This document shows positions 36,501 to 49,863 of a stretch of DNA of 64,000 nucleotides, piece by piece (position 1 is the first letter of the stretch; every line of letters starts with the position of its first letter). Location of the stretch: contig CM034104.1 in assembly GCA_019914945.1 (NCBI GenBank), forward strand, positions 11,954,046-12,018,045. The letters are read 5' to 3'. The DNA comes from Typha latifolia (lineage: Eukaryota > Streptophyta > Magnoliopsida > Poales > Typhaceae). The translations under genes were made by a program, and so were the position numbers. The notes beneath the pieces are model-generated. The model searched no databases, was not told the DNA's origin, and saw only the letters and a list, made by a program, of their open reading frames with translations.

Positions 36501-36603
36501 AAGTCAAGGTGCCTAAAAGATTTCTTTTGGGGCCAGGCAATCATAAAGCTAACCATGCCCAACCGTCATCATTTATCTTCTGAAAGAATTGCTACAAGCT
36601 GCA

Positions 36604-39600
36604 TTACTCTCCTACAGTCATACCAAAACCAAATTTGTAATCTTTCTTTGAATGATCAATCTGCAACAAAACATGAAACTAATAAGAATCATAGCAACAA
36701 AGCCAGAAGGTTGCTAGTATTGCTGTCAAAATCTAAGATTCTTTATCATACTCAAGTAATCTTTGTTTACTTGTTTCATGTTGAAGCAATAATACATTGA
36801 ACAAGGCCAAGAAACAGAACAAAGAAATGAAACTGCATTAGTAGGTTACATATGTGATATGTTGTTGCCGTGCTCACCTCTGCAGAAAGAATAAAGTTGA
36901 CTCCCATATTCAGCCGTTCCTCCAGAAAAGCAGAGACAACACCATTTGAGTCAAGTTTCCCCCTTAAACGGCACTACAACATAATTTCATTCAGATAGAT
37001 ATAGGAGAGAAGAAAAACCAAAAGACTATAAATGTGGTGCCAGCCTTCCAGGTAAGAGAGCATTTAGCAATCAATACTTTACACAGAAAATAGTAAATGA
37101 GGCACGGGCTGGATCAAGATCCAGCATTCTATTTATGCAAACAAATGATCTCTTTTGGTGACACAACACTTATGGTAAGAAAGCATTATTCATTTATCTT
37201 AAGGTAAAGGTAATTGATAGAAGTAGTTAGCAGTATAAGCAATACAATTATATAATGAGGCAACAAAAAGGGAAAATAATAGAAAAACATAGAATCTTTT
37301 TTTTATTGTTGAGGAACTATATAAGAAGACTCCAAAAAGGGAAAATAGGCAACGATTGAGACACCAAAGAGGAAAGATATCTTACAATTAATCATGACTT
37401 CAATAATATGTATGCAGCATTTGGTATTATCTACAGAATTCAGGATGGGCCTCAAACAATGAAGCACGGACACGAACACGATACGGACACGGCGACACGG
37501 CAAATTTTAAAAATATAGGACGCGGACACGGACATAGGCATAGGACATGGCGACACGGACATAGGCATAGGACACGGCGACACGGCAAATTTTGAAAATA
37601 TAGGACATGGACATGGGCTTAGGACAAGGCAAAATAAATAAATAAAAATATATATATTATTAATACATCTAAAGTAAAAGTTTGCAATCTAATAGTGTTA
37701 AATACACATATATTATGATATAAGAACTAAGAAGTATCATTCAAAGAACTAAGAAGTACCATTCAAAGAACTAAGAAGTACACATCAAGCTGTAAGAACT
37801 AATTTAAAGATAAGAATAAATTGAAAGTATTCATTTTTCTAGAATTGGGATTATTTTCATTTGAAAGTATACATCATCCACAAAAGATACAATATTTTGA
37901 CTAGAATCAGGACTATTTTCAGTATTCATTTTTCTTCAACCGTAATAGACATTAGTAGAGAGGTATATATTAGCAATTAACAATTTAACAGAGAGAGAAG
38001 CTTTAATGTAATTTAACAAGTTAATAACAGAGATTAAAATATATCACACTAATTAGAATTAAAATAACTAATAGTTTATCACACTAATTAGAATTAAAAT
38101 AACTAACAGTTTATCACATAATTAAAATTAAATTAACTAACAGAAGTTTAAATTTAAGATTAAGCCCTCTTAGAGAGAGAGAGAGAGACAGAGAGAAAGA
38201 ATGAGAGAGAGAGACAGCGAGAAAGAATGAGAGAGAGAGACAGCGAGAGAGTGAGACAGAGAGAGAGAATGGGAGAGAGGGAGGGAGAAAGACATAGAGA
38301 GAGAGAGACAAAGAGAGATACAGAGACAGAGAGAGAAGAACTTGTAATCCTCGATGTGCTTAGACCGCCGCGCTTGCTCAGCATCCCGTCGCGACAGTTG
38401 CCTTGGATCGTGGCTTAGCAGCTCGGCTCGAGGGATTTGGATTTTAGGGTTGGATCATTGCTCCGCTCGAGGATTTTATTTTTCTTATCGGGTTTGGATC
38501 CGAGTTAACAAAATTTGACCGAACACGACCCGTTAAACATTATCCAAAATTCCGCCCGTGTCCCAGCAATGTTCCACATGTGCCTGATTTTTTTTATTTT
38601 TTATTTAATTACAGATACTTTTGATTCGTGTCGGACACGTGTCCGACGCATGTCCGTCTGACACGTGTCCAACATGGACACCTCCTGGGATAGGTGTTCG
38701 TGCTTTATTAGCCTCAAATGTTCAAAGAGAACATTTTTCGTTTCTTACTTTTCTAAGTGTAAAACTCAACATATGGTCTTCTAGAAATCTCCAAGAGTTT
38801 TAAAATAAGGATAGGAAATGATGGATAAGCTTCTAGAAATTGAAGTATTTGCCATGCAGATAGAGACGATCCTACAATAGAAGCTCTAAATGGATTCCGA
38901 ATAATTATAAGAATTTATTAGTAAGATTTTGAAATAAGTGCCAAATTCAGGCACGCCAACTTTTTGAACAAGAGAAGAGCTTAGGATAAGTTTAAGATGA
39001 ACACTTGGTTGCTTGGTAGTACACAGGCCTCTCGATGAAAGAGTTTAAGATCTAGGGAGTGATTTAGGCACATGGTGGTAGCCTGGTTGGATTATTGGAT
39101 TCTCCCCATGGCAAACAAGATGAATTGAAGATTGGAATGATTAACGGCAGAAAAATAAATATTATCGACCAAGTAATTACCTGTCTAAGAATGTAGTCAT
39201 AGCCAAAACTTGAAGTCACATCCCTTGTCATGTGATTGTACATAAAATCAGATGCAAGGGAAACCTGCAGTAAGAAGAGCAAGAAAAGGTTCATATCACT
39301 CAAATTAAAAGAAAATAATAGGGTTTCTTCATGAATGTCAGAAGTTTGACCTTCTCAGATACTTTCTGGACATAACTTAGCGCAACAATTCCAGTGCTCG
39401 CTACTTGCGCTGTCGCAACCTGTAAACATCAGAAGAAAATATCCTTCACATGTTAATCAACAAACTGCTGGTCACTCCAAATTATCTATCCACCTTCAAA
39501 CAAGTCAGAAACAATATCAATACTAAAACATAACTGATTCGTCACATAAAAGTTATTGACCTTAAACATGACATGAAGTTGTTAGATATAAAAAGAAAAG

Positions 39601-40095
39601 AGCAACAAAATTCATCACCATCAAGGGTCTTTCATACTTTATTTTAATATCATCAGAGTACAAATCATCTGATCCAAATACAAGTTACAAGTTACGGAAG
39701 AGCTCTCCATCTAATTGGGACAGATAGTACTGGTCCTTAGATTGCAAAGATGCAACTCTATATAGCATAAAAAGGAATGAACTGATCTACATAGCTATGA
39801 TAACTAGTATAGATGTACATTGCAGTTGCCATGTGCAGATGTACAAATATCTTTTTCCCCCTTCTCCTACATGAACATCTAGACAATTTCTATGATGATG
39901 ATCAAAGTAACAGCAATACCCAAATAACACCACATCTACCATCATTATGTCCGAAGGTATTTTAGCACCTTATTTTCTGCTTCAACTCAACAATTATCTG
40001 ATACCGAATCTGCTACGGTATGTCCTAAGGTTATGCTCAAGGATATAAAAATCAATTCAACTGAAGACAGTTGAAAATAAAGTACAAACACCATA

Positions 40096-40131
<36 letters not shown>

Positions 40132-43100
40132 TAAACTTACCATTTTATCTGTGTTATAACGAGCAGCAAAGCCAATTCCAGACTTTCTCTGATGACCAAG
40201 CCAAAACACTTCGCTGCCCAAGGATAGATGTGGTGTAACACTCTGAAATAAAGACACAAGAATATTGGTTAAGATGCAGCTAGGCACCTCACTGCGATCA
40301 AGGAGTGCAAGATGAAAATGTGCGGATCTCATTTACACTCAGCTTTTCTACATAGCGATCAAGGTATGCAACTGTCAAGTGATTTATTTTGAATATTCTA
40401 TAAGGAATTCTATAAGGATTAGCAACAATGAAAAGATATATCTGTAGTTGCAAATTATTTCCTACATAAGTGGCCATTAACAGGGAACACATCATCATCA
40501 TCCCCAACAATATGAGGTCTGCTAGAACACAATTCGAAGAAGCAAAGGCCCCAAAAACTCAATAGATCACATGACTAAAAATCTGATATTGATCCCCTAG
40601 AAAGTAGTTCAAATATTCGCTAAAAAAGATCAGTTAATAGAGGGGCTTATTATAAAGGAGGGTGGGCAGGGAAAGGATCCACTTATTGCATATTCCAGTA
40701 GCAAGAAGCATAGCTATGGTGGGTATACCTACAGCTGTGCCACACAACTTTGATCTCAGCAGCAAAGAGAGAGAGAGAGAGCTAGGGAGGTGCAGAGGAA
40801 CTCCTCCAAATGAAAGAAGAGGGAGAGCTTGGGGTTTTCCACTAGATATAGGACAAACGAGTCATCTCTTTCCATTTCCTTCTTGATTTCTCATGACTTC
40901 TTATCCATTACGGGTACCCTAATAATACGTAAATTTAAACTACTTTTCAAAAAGTACTGATCTTGGAAAACATATGTACCTACCTACGCCATACCTATCG
41001 TGTAGTACCTTTGTCCCCTCATATCACGGTCTCCTATTAGAATTAGCTGATGGATATTCCATTAACTAACTATAAAGTTATATTTATAACAAAAATTTTG
41101 ATTGATAAAACTTGTTCCAGAAAAATGATGATATGAACAATCCATTTCAACCATTCATCAAGAAAAATGATTTAGATAGTTTACCTGGATATAATTTGCA
41201 CCATAGAAGGCATTATTTCCAATTTGAAATTGTGTCCTGTAATCTTTACCCTGTACAAACAAAAGAATATGATGTTATAGATAGATGAACATAGACAATC
41301 GTGTCCACCAAAGCCAAAAGCAGTAGTAAATAAACAAAGCAATTAAACATCATTCTTTTTCAACAAAAAGCAATAGAAAGTAGAAACCAAACATAAGAAA
41401 CTACTCAATGATGATATTTTACCAATCAACTCTTAATCATCCACCAGGACTTACTCTCAACATCTCCCAAAATGTTCAAGAAAGTTCACAGGCAGGAAAA
41501 GTACAAACATGATTAAGAAAAACCTATTTAAAATTACATTGTAAGCCAGACCAGCTGCAGAGTGCACCCAAAGCACAAAAAGGACTCAAAAAAAAAAGTA
41601 CAAGACAACTTAAAGACACAAGATTAGCAAGATTTAACACCACAAATCAAGTACCTTATAACAACTCTTACTGATGCAAAATGTTACTGACATGAGTTCA
41701 TACCTGCATATGAATAATAAACCAAAGGACAGAAAGAAACAGCTATTTGATCAACTATCTTGATATGCCAATTGGGATTGCTAGAAGATTTAAATCCCAT
41801 TCAGTCAAGCAAGCTGCATATTCAATCTTGCTATAAGGGGATGCCATAAAGAAGCTTATGGATTATCATATGCAGATTCTTGAAAATAAAACAGGAATTC
41901 AGAATCATGTGAAATTAAACCTACACAAGCAGCAGACCTCATCACAACCTTAATACTGCATTTACATGTGTTCCATTACAAATGAAAATACGTCTATGAC
42001 ATTATAATGTGTTCCAGTACCAGCAGAATTGCAGTTAGATGTAATCCTGAAGTGTCATAAATAATTTTCCAAGAAAGTCGAATCTTGAGCAAATGAATTC
42101 TATAGCATAAGCAAATTCAGTAAGTCAGGAACGCCAACCACAGATCATGTAACCAAGAGAACCATATTACATACTTCAGCACAGCCTCCGCCCGAGGAAA
42201 ACTATCTTTCTAGTGGATAACTCGAGTTGTTTTCCACACTATAGATATCCAATGATACTATATCCTGCTTTCAGCAATAAAGCTATAAACATATAAACAG
42301 TCTACTATTAAAGTTAGGAATTAGACTTCAATTCATGTTTCACTAGACAAAAAGACCAAACTCAGCAATTATAAAGGAAGGAACCTTTAATAATATGTGC
42401 AGAACCAAAAAGACCGGAATATTTAATGTTGGAAAGGTATCAACAAAAGCTGACCTTGTAATCAAAGTTAAACATCCCTTGAGAAAAATGTGGCTCGTTG
42501 GTAAGCTGGATAACACAAGCAAGGTTAACAGTGCCTTAAAAACTTCAAAAGAACCCAAACCTTTGTTCCTCCCTAAATAGTATGAACATCAAGTTTTCCA
42601 TCAAAGCACCTGTGCATTTATCTTCATAGAAAGGTTATCAGCCAAGTCACATTTTACTCGTGCATTCAGCCTTCCATCAGTCAATATTCTTCCAACAAGC
42701 ATCAACTGCAAAAGAGTTCATGAAATTCCAAGTTATCCAAAAGATTCATAGAACTAAAACCATTGCAGTCCATTTTTGAGAAAACCAACCTTAGGATCTA
42801 AAAAATTTGCACCAAACTCATAATGTGCCGTGGGGACTTTGATAACATCAGATGACTGGGAGGGAACATCCATTGATCCCATAAAAACACTGATTAAAAG
42901 TTGTCAGGAGACTCAGGATTGATGAAATAGATAGTAGAAGCAAAAAAACTACCAAATACAAATATATCAATTACCTGTGGCTCAGCGAGAACTTCTGATT
43001 TAGCCCTTTTGTGAAGTCAAACCGTAATCCTTCAAAAATCTCCGGCTTTAATGACACTGAGAACATAATAGTAGAATATATTAGTAACTAGCATAACAGA

Positions 43101-43705
43101 TCCCCTCACCTCATCTAATTCATGCAAGACCAAACTAATACAACACCATAAAGTACATTTTTTTCATTTATTTTGGTAAGCAAGTGCTTCAAGAGTCAAC
43201 AGAGAGAAGTTCATCCTTCATCGTTCGCTTGAAAAGTCGAAATACAAGTTATGGAAGCTTCTACTTCCTTTTCCAATTTGTTTTTAGAGTAAGCCATTAG
43301 TACTATGATCACGTAACCTCCCTATTTCTCCAACCGTAACTTATTCAAGGTCAACCACAACAGTCCAGATAAACGAACCACGGATTCACTCAAGACATTA
43401 TCTCGAAAAACTTATCAGCAAAATATAAAACTTTAAACTGAATTGAGGACGAATTCATGATAAAGGTACGTCCAAGACCACCAATCTAAACCCAAAATAT
43501 CAATTCAAACAACAGCAGCAAAGGATCCAAAACCAGAGGAAAGAGATCGGGACCCACTCAATGCTTCGCGCTGGATCTCCTCGAACGGGACGGGGCACGG
43601 CAGATTCAAGTAGTCGACCTTCTTCTCCTCCACCTTCGGCGGGAGAATCCCGGCGAGGCCCACGTCGTGGGCCGGCGGCGGCACGGGGGCGGCGGCGGAT
43701 CCCAT
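36604..43705 (-). CDS. TOM40: TOM40, channel subunit of the mitochondrial outer-membrane import complex, 11 exons
   Basis: Beta-barrel pore of the TOM complex that passes nuclear-encoded preproteins across the outer membrane. Exons (minus): 43705-43558, 43056-42975, 42889-42790, 42705-42610, 42505-42455, 41250-41185, 40242-40141, 39419-39351, 39264-39181, 36973-36878, 36660-36604. They sum to 951 bp and 316 aa with every phase closing. Diagnostic blocks are [20 protein letters not shown] (N-terminal, facing the cytosol), [113 protein letters not shown] and the C-terminal [14 protein letters not shown] with the mitochondrial beta-signal pattern. Length matches the family. Intron 9 (2.2 kb) carries a transposon. 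Splice sites are by eye, supported by phase and family similarity. Confidence 0.94.
37449..37456. repeat. target-site duplication, left copy (gcctcaaa)
   Basis: An 8-bp word repeated at 38711-38718 on the other side of the hAT-like element. An 8-bp duplication is the hAT superfamily footprint. Confidence 0.7.
37457..38710. mobile_element. hAT-like non-autonomous DNA transposon in TOM40 intron 9
   Basis: The 1254-bp element begins CAATGAAGCACGGACAC and ends GTGTTCGTGCTTTATTA. The reverse complement of the end, TAATAAAGCACGAACAC, matches the start at 14 of 17 positions, and 8-bp duplications (gcctcaaa) flank it. Subterminal regions are full of GGACACGG-type words at the left (37470-37620) and their inverse at the right (38618-38690), a usual transposase-binding arrangement. 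The interior has a GA-rich tract (38170-38335) and no transposase frame. Class is inferred from duplication length and end structure; a Mutator-like origin with a shortened duplication is the alternative. It sits within an intron and leaves the flanking splice sites intact. Confidence 0.68.
38711..38718. repeat. target-site duplication, right copy (gcctcaaa)
   Basis: Identical to 37449-37456. Confidence 0.7.
40101..40128. repeat. (TA)n microsatellite in TOM40 intron 7
   Basis: An uninterrupted TA run just downstream (minus strand) of the exon 7 donor. It is intronic, so probably neutral. Confidence 0.85.
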
Positions 43706-45052
43706 TGCGCGAGGGGGAAAGCAAAGAGATCAAATCAAGAAGAGGTGAGGAGAGGAGAGGAGAGGAGAGGAGAGGAGAGAAAGAGAAACCCTTCTCTCTT
43801 CTTCGAATGGGGGGAGGAGGATGGAGGCGAGATTAGAAGGGTTTTGGTGTTATTACTATTTAGGACATTGGCGGCGGTGGGCTTTCCAGTTGGGGGTTTT
43901 GAGAGGGTTTTTCCTGGTTTCCGTGTGAGTCGGATGGAGAAAGCCGGAAAGGTGTAGCTAACTAATTATTGCTGGTCTCTCTCTCTCCCATAAAAAAAAA
44001 AATCTTTCCTTTTTAGCAGGCAATTCTTGTTAATTATAGTTTAAAGACCATTACTAATGGGATTATAGTTAATTCAATTGTTAATAGGGCTGTCGAGTAA
44101 TACGAACTATTAGATCAAAGATCTATTAGTTTATATTTTTATAGTTGAATCAAATCATATTTCAAGCTGGATCAATCTCAAGACTAGACTTTAATTGATT
44201 AAGATCTGAAATTACTTATTCAAATTAATATAATTTCAATTCAGGCTTGATTTCAAAATTAATTTTAATTCAAGTTCTCACACCCGTAGTTGTTACGAAT
44301 AATCCAATTAAGTTGGATACTAGACCAGTTATCTCAGTGATTGAGACACTCGGTTTCCTACCATAAATGGATGTTTGTATTATACCAATGAATGCATACT
44401 CGATTAATACTTAATAGACATAATTTTAATTTTTCTAGTTCGGATTGTAGGAATTTCGTAATTTTTAGTATATCTATAAGTGCAAATAATACTGAAATGC
44501 ACACAAATTTGATCTAATAATATAGAAGTGATATAATAATGTATAAGAGTATCCACATCAAAACAGAAGCAAGTAATACTATCAGATGGCAACTCCACAA
44601 TGAACAAAGATAGCAAGCCAAGCTTGAGAGCTTACTCAGGACTAGCTCGAATTTTAGCTTGCCACCAGTTATTCATACGGATACAAAGAAATTTTGACAG
44701 CATAACACCTCCTTTACATGCTATCTGAATTCCTTGAATAAATTGCGAAAGCAATCGAGTATGAATTGCTCATATGACTGAAACATCTAGAACTAGAGTA
44801 GGCAGTTTTCACTATCGTCGCCGGCCCAGACAGATATGCCAACCATAGTCTTCTGTAATGTGACAGCAGGAGCAGCAGGTGTCTGAAGAAATTCATTTGT
44901 GATGTTTGTGCTGGTACTACTAACTTCGTTTACCAATTAATCAACAGTAGATAGCCCGAGAGCACCCGGTTTACAAATTGCGAAGCTATTGAGTTGTAAC
45001 CCTCAAATTACACCATCCAAGTACTGAGATATATTGCTACAATATTGTTTTC
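43706..45052. other. TOM40 leader and promoter, and AGD14-like 3' flank
   Basis: Immediately upstream of the TOM40 start is a G/A-rich leader with a (GGAGA)n tract at 43746-43780. Beyond about 43980 the sequence becomes AT-rich. The part near 44600-45052 should be the 3' untranslated region of the minus-strand ArfGAP gene. No extra gene was seen; frames at 43561-43957 on the plus strand are antisense shadows of TOM40 exon 1 and its leader. Confidence 0.5.
43746..43780. repeat. (GGAGA)n pentanucleotide microsatellite in the TOM40 leader
   Basis: Seven consecutive gagga-type units about 40-75 bp upstream of the TOM40 ATG. Confidence 0.85.
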
Positions 45053-48000
45053 CTAGGCAAAAGGGTTCCCACCCAGAGACGCAACAGGACTTGCTGAAAT
45101 TATGCTCCTGTATCCCCACCATTATATTGACCAAATAAGGAATCACCATTTGAAAGGAGATAAGATTATGTTATGAATTACCAAGTAATTTTGGCTACAT
45201 AAACAAAGACAATCAAATATGGATACAGCAAATAGGTGTAAGCAACTTACGGCAGCTGAGAGCTCAGGACCTGTCCTGCCTGGTATGGCAACTCCCCTAA
45301 AGGAATATCAACTTATGTTAACAGATTGATGAATCTTCAAAGATAATTTAAGCCATTAAAAGTTTACCTTGATGAAGAGATGGAATACATGATGTGGCTG
45401 AATTCTGAGGAAACAATGTCTGAGATAAACTACTGAACAAATCAGCAGGAAATTGTGGGCCTGGCAAGGCTTCTCGAAGTGAGTTCATGTCCATGAACTG
45501 AAAAGGATAGCTAATGTGAGCAATGTATAGGATGGAGATTTATCCTTGATTATAAAATATATAATCAGACAGAAAACCTACTATACTTAGTTTGGCAGTA
45601 GTAAATTAACAGTGTTATAATATATAATCAGACAGAAAACCTACCATACTTAGTTCGTCAGTAGTAAATTAACAGCGTTATTACATACTCGTATTACATT
45701 TTAGCATGAAAAAGCTACTGGTCCATAATTACCATTTCTATGTAATGCCCAAGGAATATGTGCCAAAAAGAGATGCCGTTGTGCACTCAGAAATACTAGT
45801 ATTTAGTCCATCGAGGTGGTGTCAGATGACTCAGTTGGACCAAAAGAGTAGCTCAGCCTACTCTACATAAGGCCATTATAGACTACTACCAGTTACTGGA
45901 GATCATCATGAAGTAGTTACGTAAAAATTGCGTGACGATACACCATTATCATCTCTTCAAATGAAGAATATCTTTTCCGTTCCTCTATTATTTGTTGTGG
46001 GTTAGTTATTTGCTAGTATTGATTTAGCTTTACTCTGTTGGGAGTTATCTGATAAATGGCCAGCATATAGTTGGGACATATCTGGGTTTGCCTACTACTG
46101 AATGCACATCATTCCTGAATTTTCTTGTCTTGTCTTGCAATGTTCTACCCTAGACAATTTACCAAGAAATTGGAGCAGAAGAGCACTAATAGCATTCTTC
46201 ACGAGTTCTACTTGTTGCATTTACCATCATTAGATAGATAGTTACAAATTTTGTACCATATTATTATCTTTTTGCTCCAAGCCAAACGGAAGATCAAATG
46301 GATTAGTTGGTTTTTGTCCTCCAGTGCTTCCTACCTGAAAAGAAGTAGATAATTTGTTAGACAAATGAATGCATATGCATATCCGTTCCATATATACATC
46401 TGCAATTATTCCCAATTATTATGCTGTTTTACTGTGTATAACTACTAGGTAATCATATAGTGGATATAAGAATGCAAATACAATTAATTACAGCTTTTCA
46501 TATGCAGATAAAGTATAAATATGTAAGTGCAATTAAAGTCAAAGGAGAAATAGCAGTTCATGGAGTGCAGACCATCAGAGGAACCGCAGATGAAGGAATT
46601 GATTCGGCAATAATGTCAAACGGTATATCAAAAGCACCTAATTCACCCACAAATGGTTCTTGGAATCCATCCTTAGTAGACACCTGCAAGTGGTACAGAC
46701 AATAGTATCAGAGGAAAATTTCTACATTTTGGGCATTACACCTGGAGAGATAGGAAGTCATACATTCGAAATTAAAAAGCCAGCAAATGGATTATTTGCT
46801 GTCAGAGGCTTATCTAGAAAATCTTGTGGCTCACTAGCTTTTGTGAGAGTGCCAGCAAACGGATTATTTGCTATCAGAGGCTTATCTAGAAACTCTTGTG
46901 GCTCGCTAGCTTTTGTGAGAGTCCAAGAATAAATCTGAGGAATGTTCCCTCCAGTATCATCAAAAGCTTCCCAAGACTGCACCAGCAAAGTACAAAAAAT
47001 AAATGATAACTTCTTAGTAAGTACAATAAAATGCATTTAGCAGTCAGCTTCAAAGTACATCATATCAGCAGTTTATCGCCAGGAAGCAAAATTTACTTAA
47101 TTGAAAAGAACCACAGGTTGCTTTCTGTGATCAAATGATTCCTCACCTGAGAACTATCAGCAGATCTTTTAGCTTCATGAGAAACAGAAGAAATCTGTGA
47201 GAAAGCCAGAGGAATGCACATGCTAGTATCATCGAAGGCACTCCAGGACTGCAAAAGCACAATTGTTACTAGATGCATGTTTCTAAATAAGTGTACTAGC
47301 AAGGAAAAAATGGTTATTTAAATCCAAAAACATCATTAAAATACTAGGTAAAAGGATTGGCATGGTGCAAGAAAGTTCAGTGATTCAAAGATTCTTCACC
47401 TCGGCACTAGTTGACTTAGCAGATCCTTTAACTTCGTCAGAATCAATATGTGATTGAACAGCCAAAGGACCATGAATTACAGATGCTGAAACCCATAAGG
47501 AGTTATCTCGCACTGATGAGAACAAATCGCTTCCCACAGGTACCCTATCGCTATCAGGGAAAATATTGTTTTCCCCTGAAAAGGATCTTGGAGGTAAGTC
47601 AAATGTAGCCCACCCTACATTTTCAAAGGATGGAGCTGCCGATGCATTTTCCTCAGGAGTAGATGAAGGCTGACAGTTAGCATCAGCAGAAAAATCTACA
47701 GGTGGATCTGGATGAATAATTGGTTGTTGCACAATCAGCAGATTAAAAAAATCTTGGTTTATGGCATCTGCAGTAGTAGGTAACTCTGAAAAAGAAGGTG
47801 ATACAAAATCATGGTTTCTCTGGGCTCCAGAAGCATGCTCAGGCCCAAGTACTATATCCATTAAACTAGCAGAATTAGCTGACTTGGCAGATGCAGAATC
47901 CATGGATCCAATGCTGCTTGATGATGCAGTTCTCTAAATAAATAAATGGAAACTCAATAAGCATTTTGCAATTGTATTCAACTTCTTTGCCTAGAAAAAC

Positions 48001-49863
48001 TTCCTTTTACCATAACAATAGATAAATGACTCACCTGGGTAGGACAGACTTCATTTAAGTTCCTTTTGCCATTTGACTCAGAATTCAAGGTTTGAGGCCT
48101 AGCATTGTCAATCAAGATTTCCCTTCCTTGTTGCAAAGGAGGGCTGGCAAATGCAGTATCCTGAAAATTTGGAGACTGGCCATCCGATCTAAATGGATCA
48201 CCAGTACTTGACACTGAGAAGTCTGAATTTCTTGAACCATAAATCTCATTAGCAAATCTGTCATTGTACATGTGCTCTTGCAGACTACCTGGACTGCATG
48301 GAAAGCTAGAAACCTTCATTTCGTAATGCCCACGATCTGAACCAGGTTTCCTACTTAACTGTCCAGTTTGTCTCCCGTGGCATCTTTCTTCATACTGATA
48401 ATCGTAAGGCGGGCTCTGAGAATAGGAATGATAGGAACTTGCCCTCCTATGTTCTTCAAGGTTTTTATGGCTCTGCAAAGAATATGGTGATCCCAATATT
48501 AAAAACACAAAACACATGCTATTATAGGACATAAATAACCTAAACATTTTTCAAACTTTTGTGTACAAATAAACAGTTAGTCACATTTTACCATAAGTTT
48601 GCATAAAGAAATAAGTAACCTGCATATCTCTAGGGGGCTTCTCAGAGGACCTTCCTCCATTATACTTTTTATCCACATAAACACTAATGATGAATTCTCT
48701 TATCTGGTTAATTTTGCTGAAACCATAAAATCAAAGTCAAACAACATTTCATATTAATCAGATGCTGCGGTGCGAAAAGTTATCTAAAATCAGTAAGAAC
48801 TATGTATTTGACTATCTTCTACCTGCTATCAGGAAATCTCATTTTTTGTGGATCCCAGTCTTTCAGGAATATTTCTTTAGCTCGCTGCAAAATTTAATAT
48901 ATCACTTTCTGATAAAATAAAATAAAAGTAAGTTATTTTCTACTCATAATCATCTTAGTAGACATTTTTACCTGATTACCACCCCTTTGAAGGGACTCAA
49001 CTTCTTGGGTTGTGAATTTAGCCATGGATACCGATTTTACACGGTGAGTAAACTCACGGCTGTACAGTGGAGACAACAAGAGATCAGAACTGAAATGGTG
49101 AACTTATGGAAGTACTAAATAGTAAATACTCATTCCTTCATGATTAGCAGGGAACAATTGAACAATAACACGAGAAAATTTCGAGTATGTCAAAGACAAT
49201 AGACTATTGCGAACAGAAAACAGCATGAAAAGTTGTTGAATCCACATAGGTGCACTTCAGCTGGAAAGAAAGCACTAGCACACACAATTGATGCGAAATA
49301 CATGTATTTTAGGTCAATCTAGACCTGAATCATGACGACTACATTAAGCTGCATACTTGGACTACTTACTTGTATTGAACAAATTACTAGGTAAAAAAAT
49401 AACTCATCAAGCACATCTAGACCTAAATTAGGCAGAAGCAGATCACCATCAAACACATAGAGCTTGCAAATACAATGTGATGACCATCAATTTTCTTAAC
49501 ACAAGGGATTTAGAAGTATTTAACAGAAATCACTCATCCTATTAATTGTAGTTCAGGATCTAAAAGTTTCCACTATTTACATTAAACTACAGAAATCAAA
49601 TACTCACTGTACACCACTGCAAGTTATACAGATGAAAGTCCAAAAGCTTGTACATACATACTGCGGACCCTGCATCAAAATTAAAAAATTAAAAAATTAT
49701 CCGAAAAGACCAAAGTTTCAAGCAAAATATAAAAAAAAACAAAAAACAAAAAACGAAGGAAAATTACCAGACTGTTGCAATTGATGCATTTCCTATTGGG
49801 AGGAAGCTTCAAGAGACCCCTGATGATCTTCTCGTTCCTCTCCTCCTCCTTTTTACTACTCAT
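45053..49863 (-). CDS. AGD14: ArfGAP of the AGD14 / AGFG type, 14 exons
   Basis: GTPase-activating protein for ARF small GTPases in vesicle traffic. Exons (minus): 49863-49768, 49669-49608, 49059-48972, 48884-48823, 48716-48620, 48472-48035, 47933-47400, 47248-47147, 46976-46764, 46683-46573, 46334-46257, 45497-45368, 45296-45251, 45107-45053. Total 2112 bp, 703 aa, all phases close. The N terminus EEERNEKIIRGLLKLPPNRK is followed by the ArfGAP zinc finger C26-x2-C29-x16-C46-x2-C49 and the arginine finger in GVHREFTHR (R54). Residues after about 150 are disordered and serine/proline-rich with short SW-x-AFDDT repeats. Four NPF motifs, which bind EH-domain endocytic proteins, lie at about 531, 555, 612 and 700, the last in the C-terminal GGNPFA. 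Exon 9 has a 24-residue tandem duplication. Naming follows the close match of the first 120 residues to plant AGD14. Confidence 0.92.
46779..46922 (-). repeat. 72-bp in-frame tandem duplication in ArfGAP exon 9
   Basis: 46851-46922 and 46779-46850 match at 68 of 72 positions by eye. Each encodes 24 residues, TLTKASEPQ(E/D)FLDKPL then (I/T)ANNPFAG, so the duplication doubled an NPF motif without disturbing the frame. Confidence 0.93.

Larger units (their letters stand above)
29836..36603. other. 6.8-kb AT-rich spacer with microsatellites
   Basis: It lies between the EIL promoter on the left and the TOM40 3' end on the right. ACGT-core words cluster at 30507-30560 (ccacgtaa, ccacgtaa, acacgtca), possibly EIL promoter elements. 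AT dinucleotide tracts lie at 31379-31399, 32349-32379 and 33509-33562, and a GA tract at 33659-33680. I found no coding exon and no repeat with clear ends. Short frames such as 35548-35847 and 36300-36482 lack motifs. Confidence 0.5.

Noticed and set aside
37470..37620. GGACACGG-rich stretch as a CRISPR-like or satellite array
   Set aside because: Units are irregular, have no spacers, and belong to the subterminal region of the hAT-like element.
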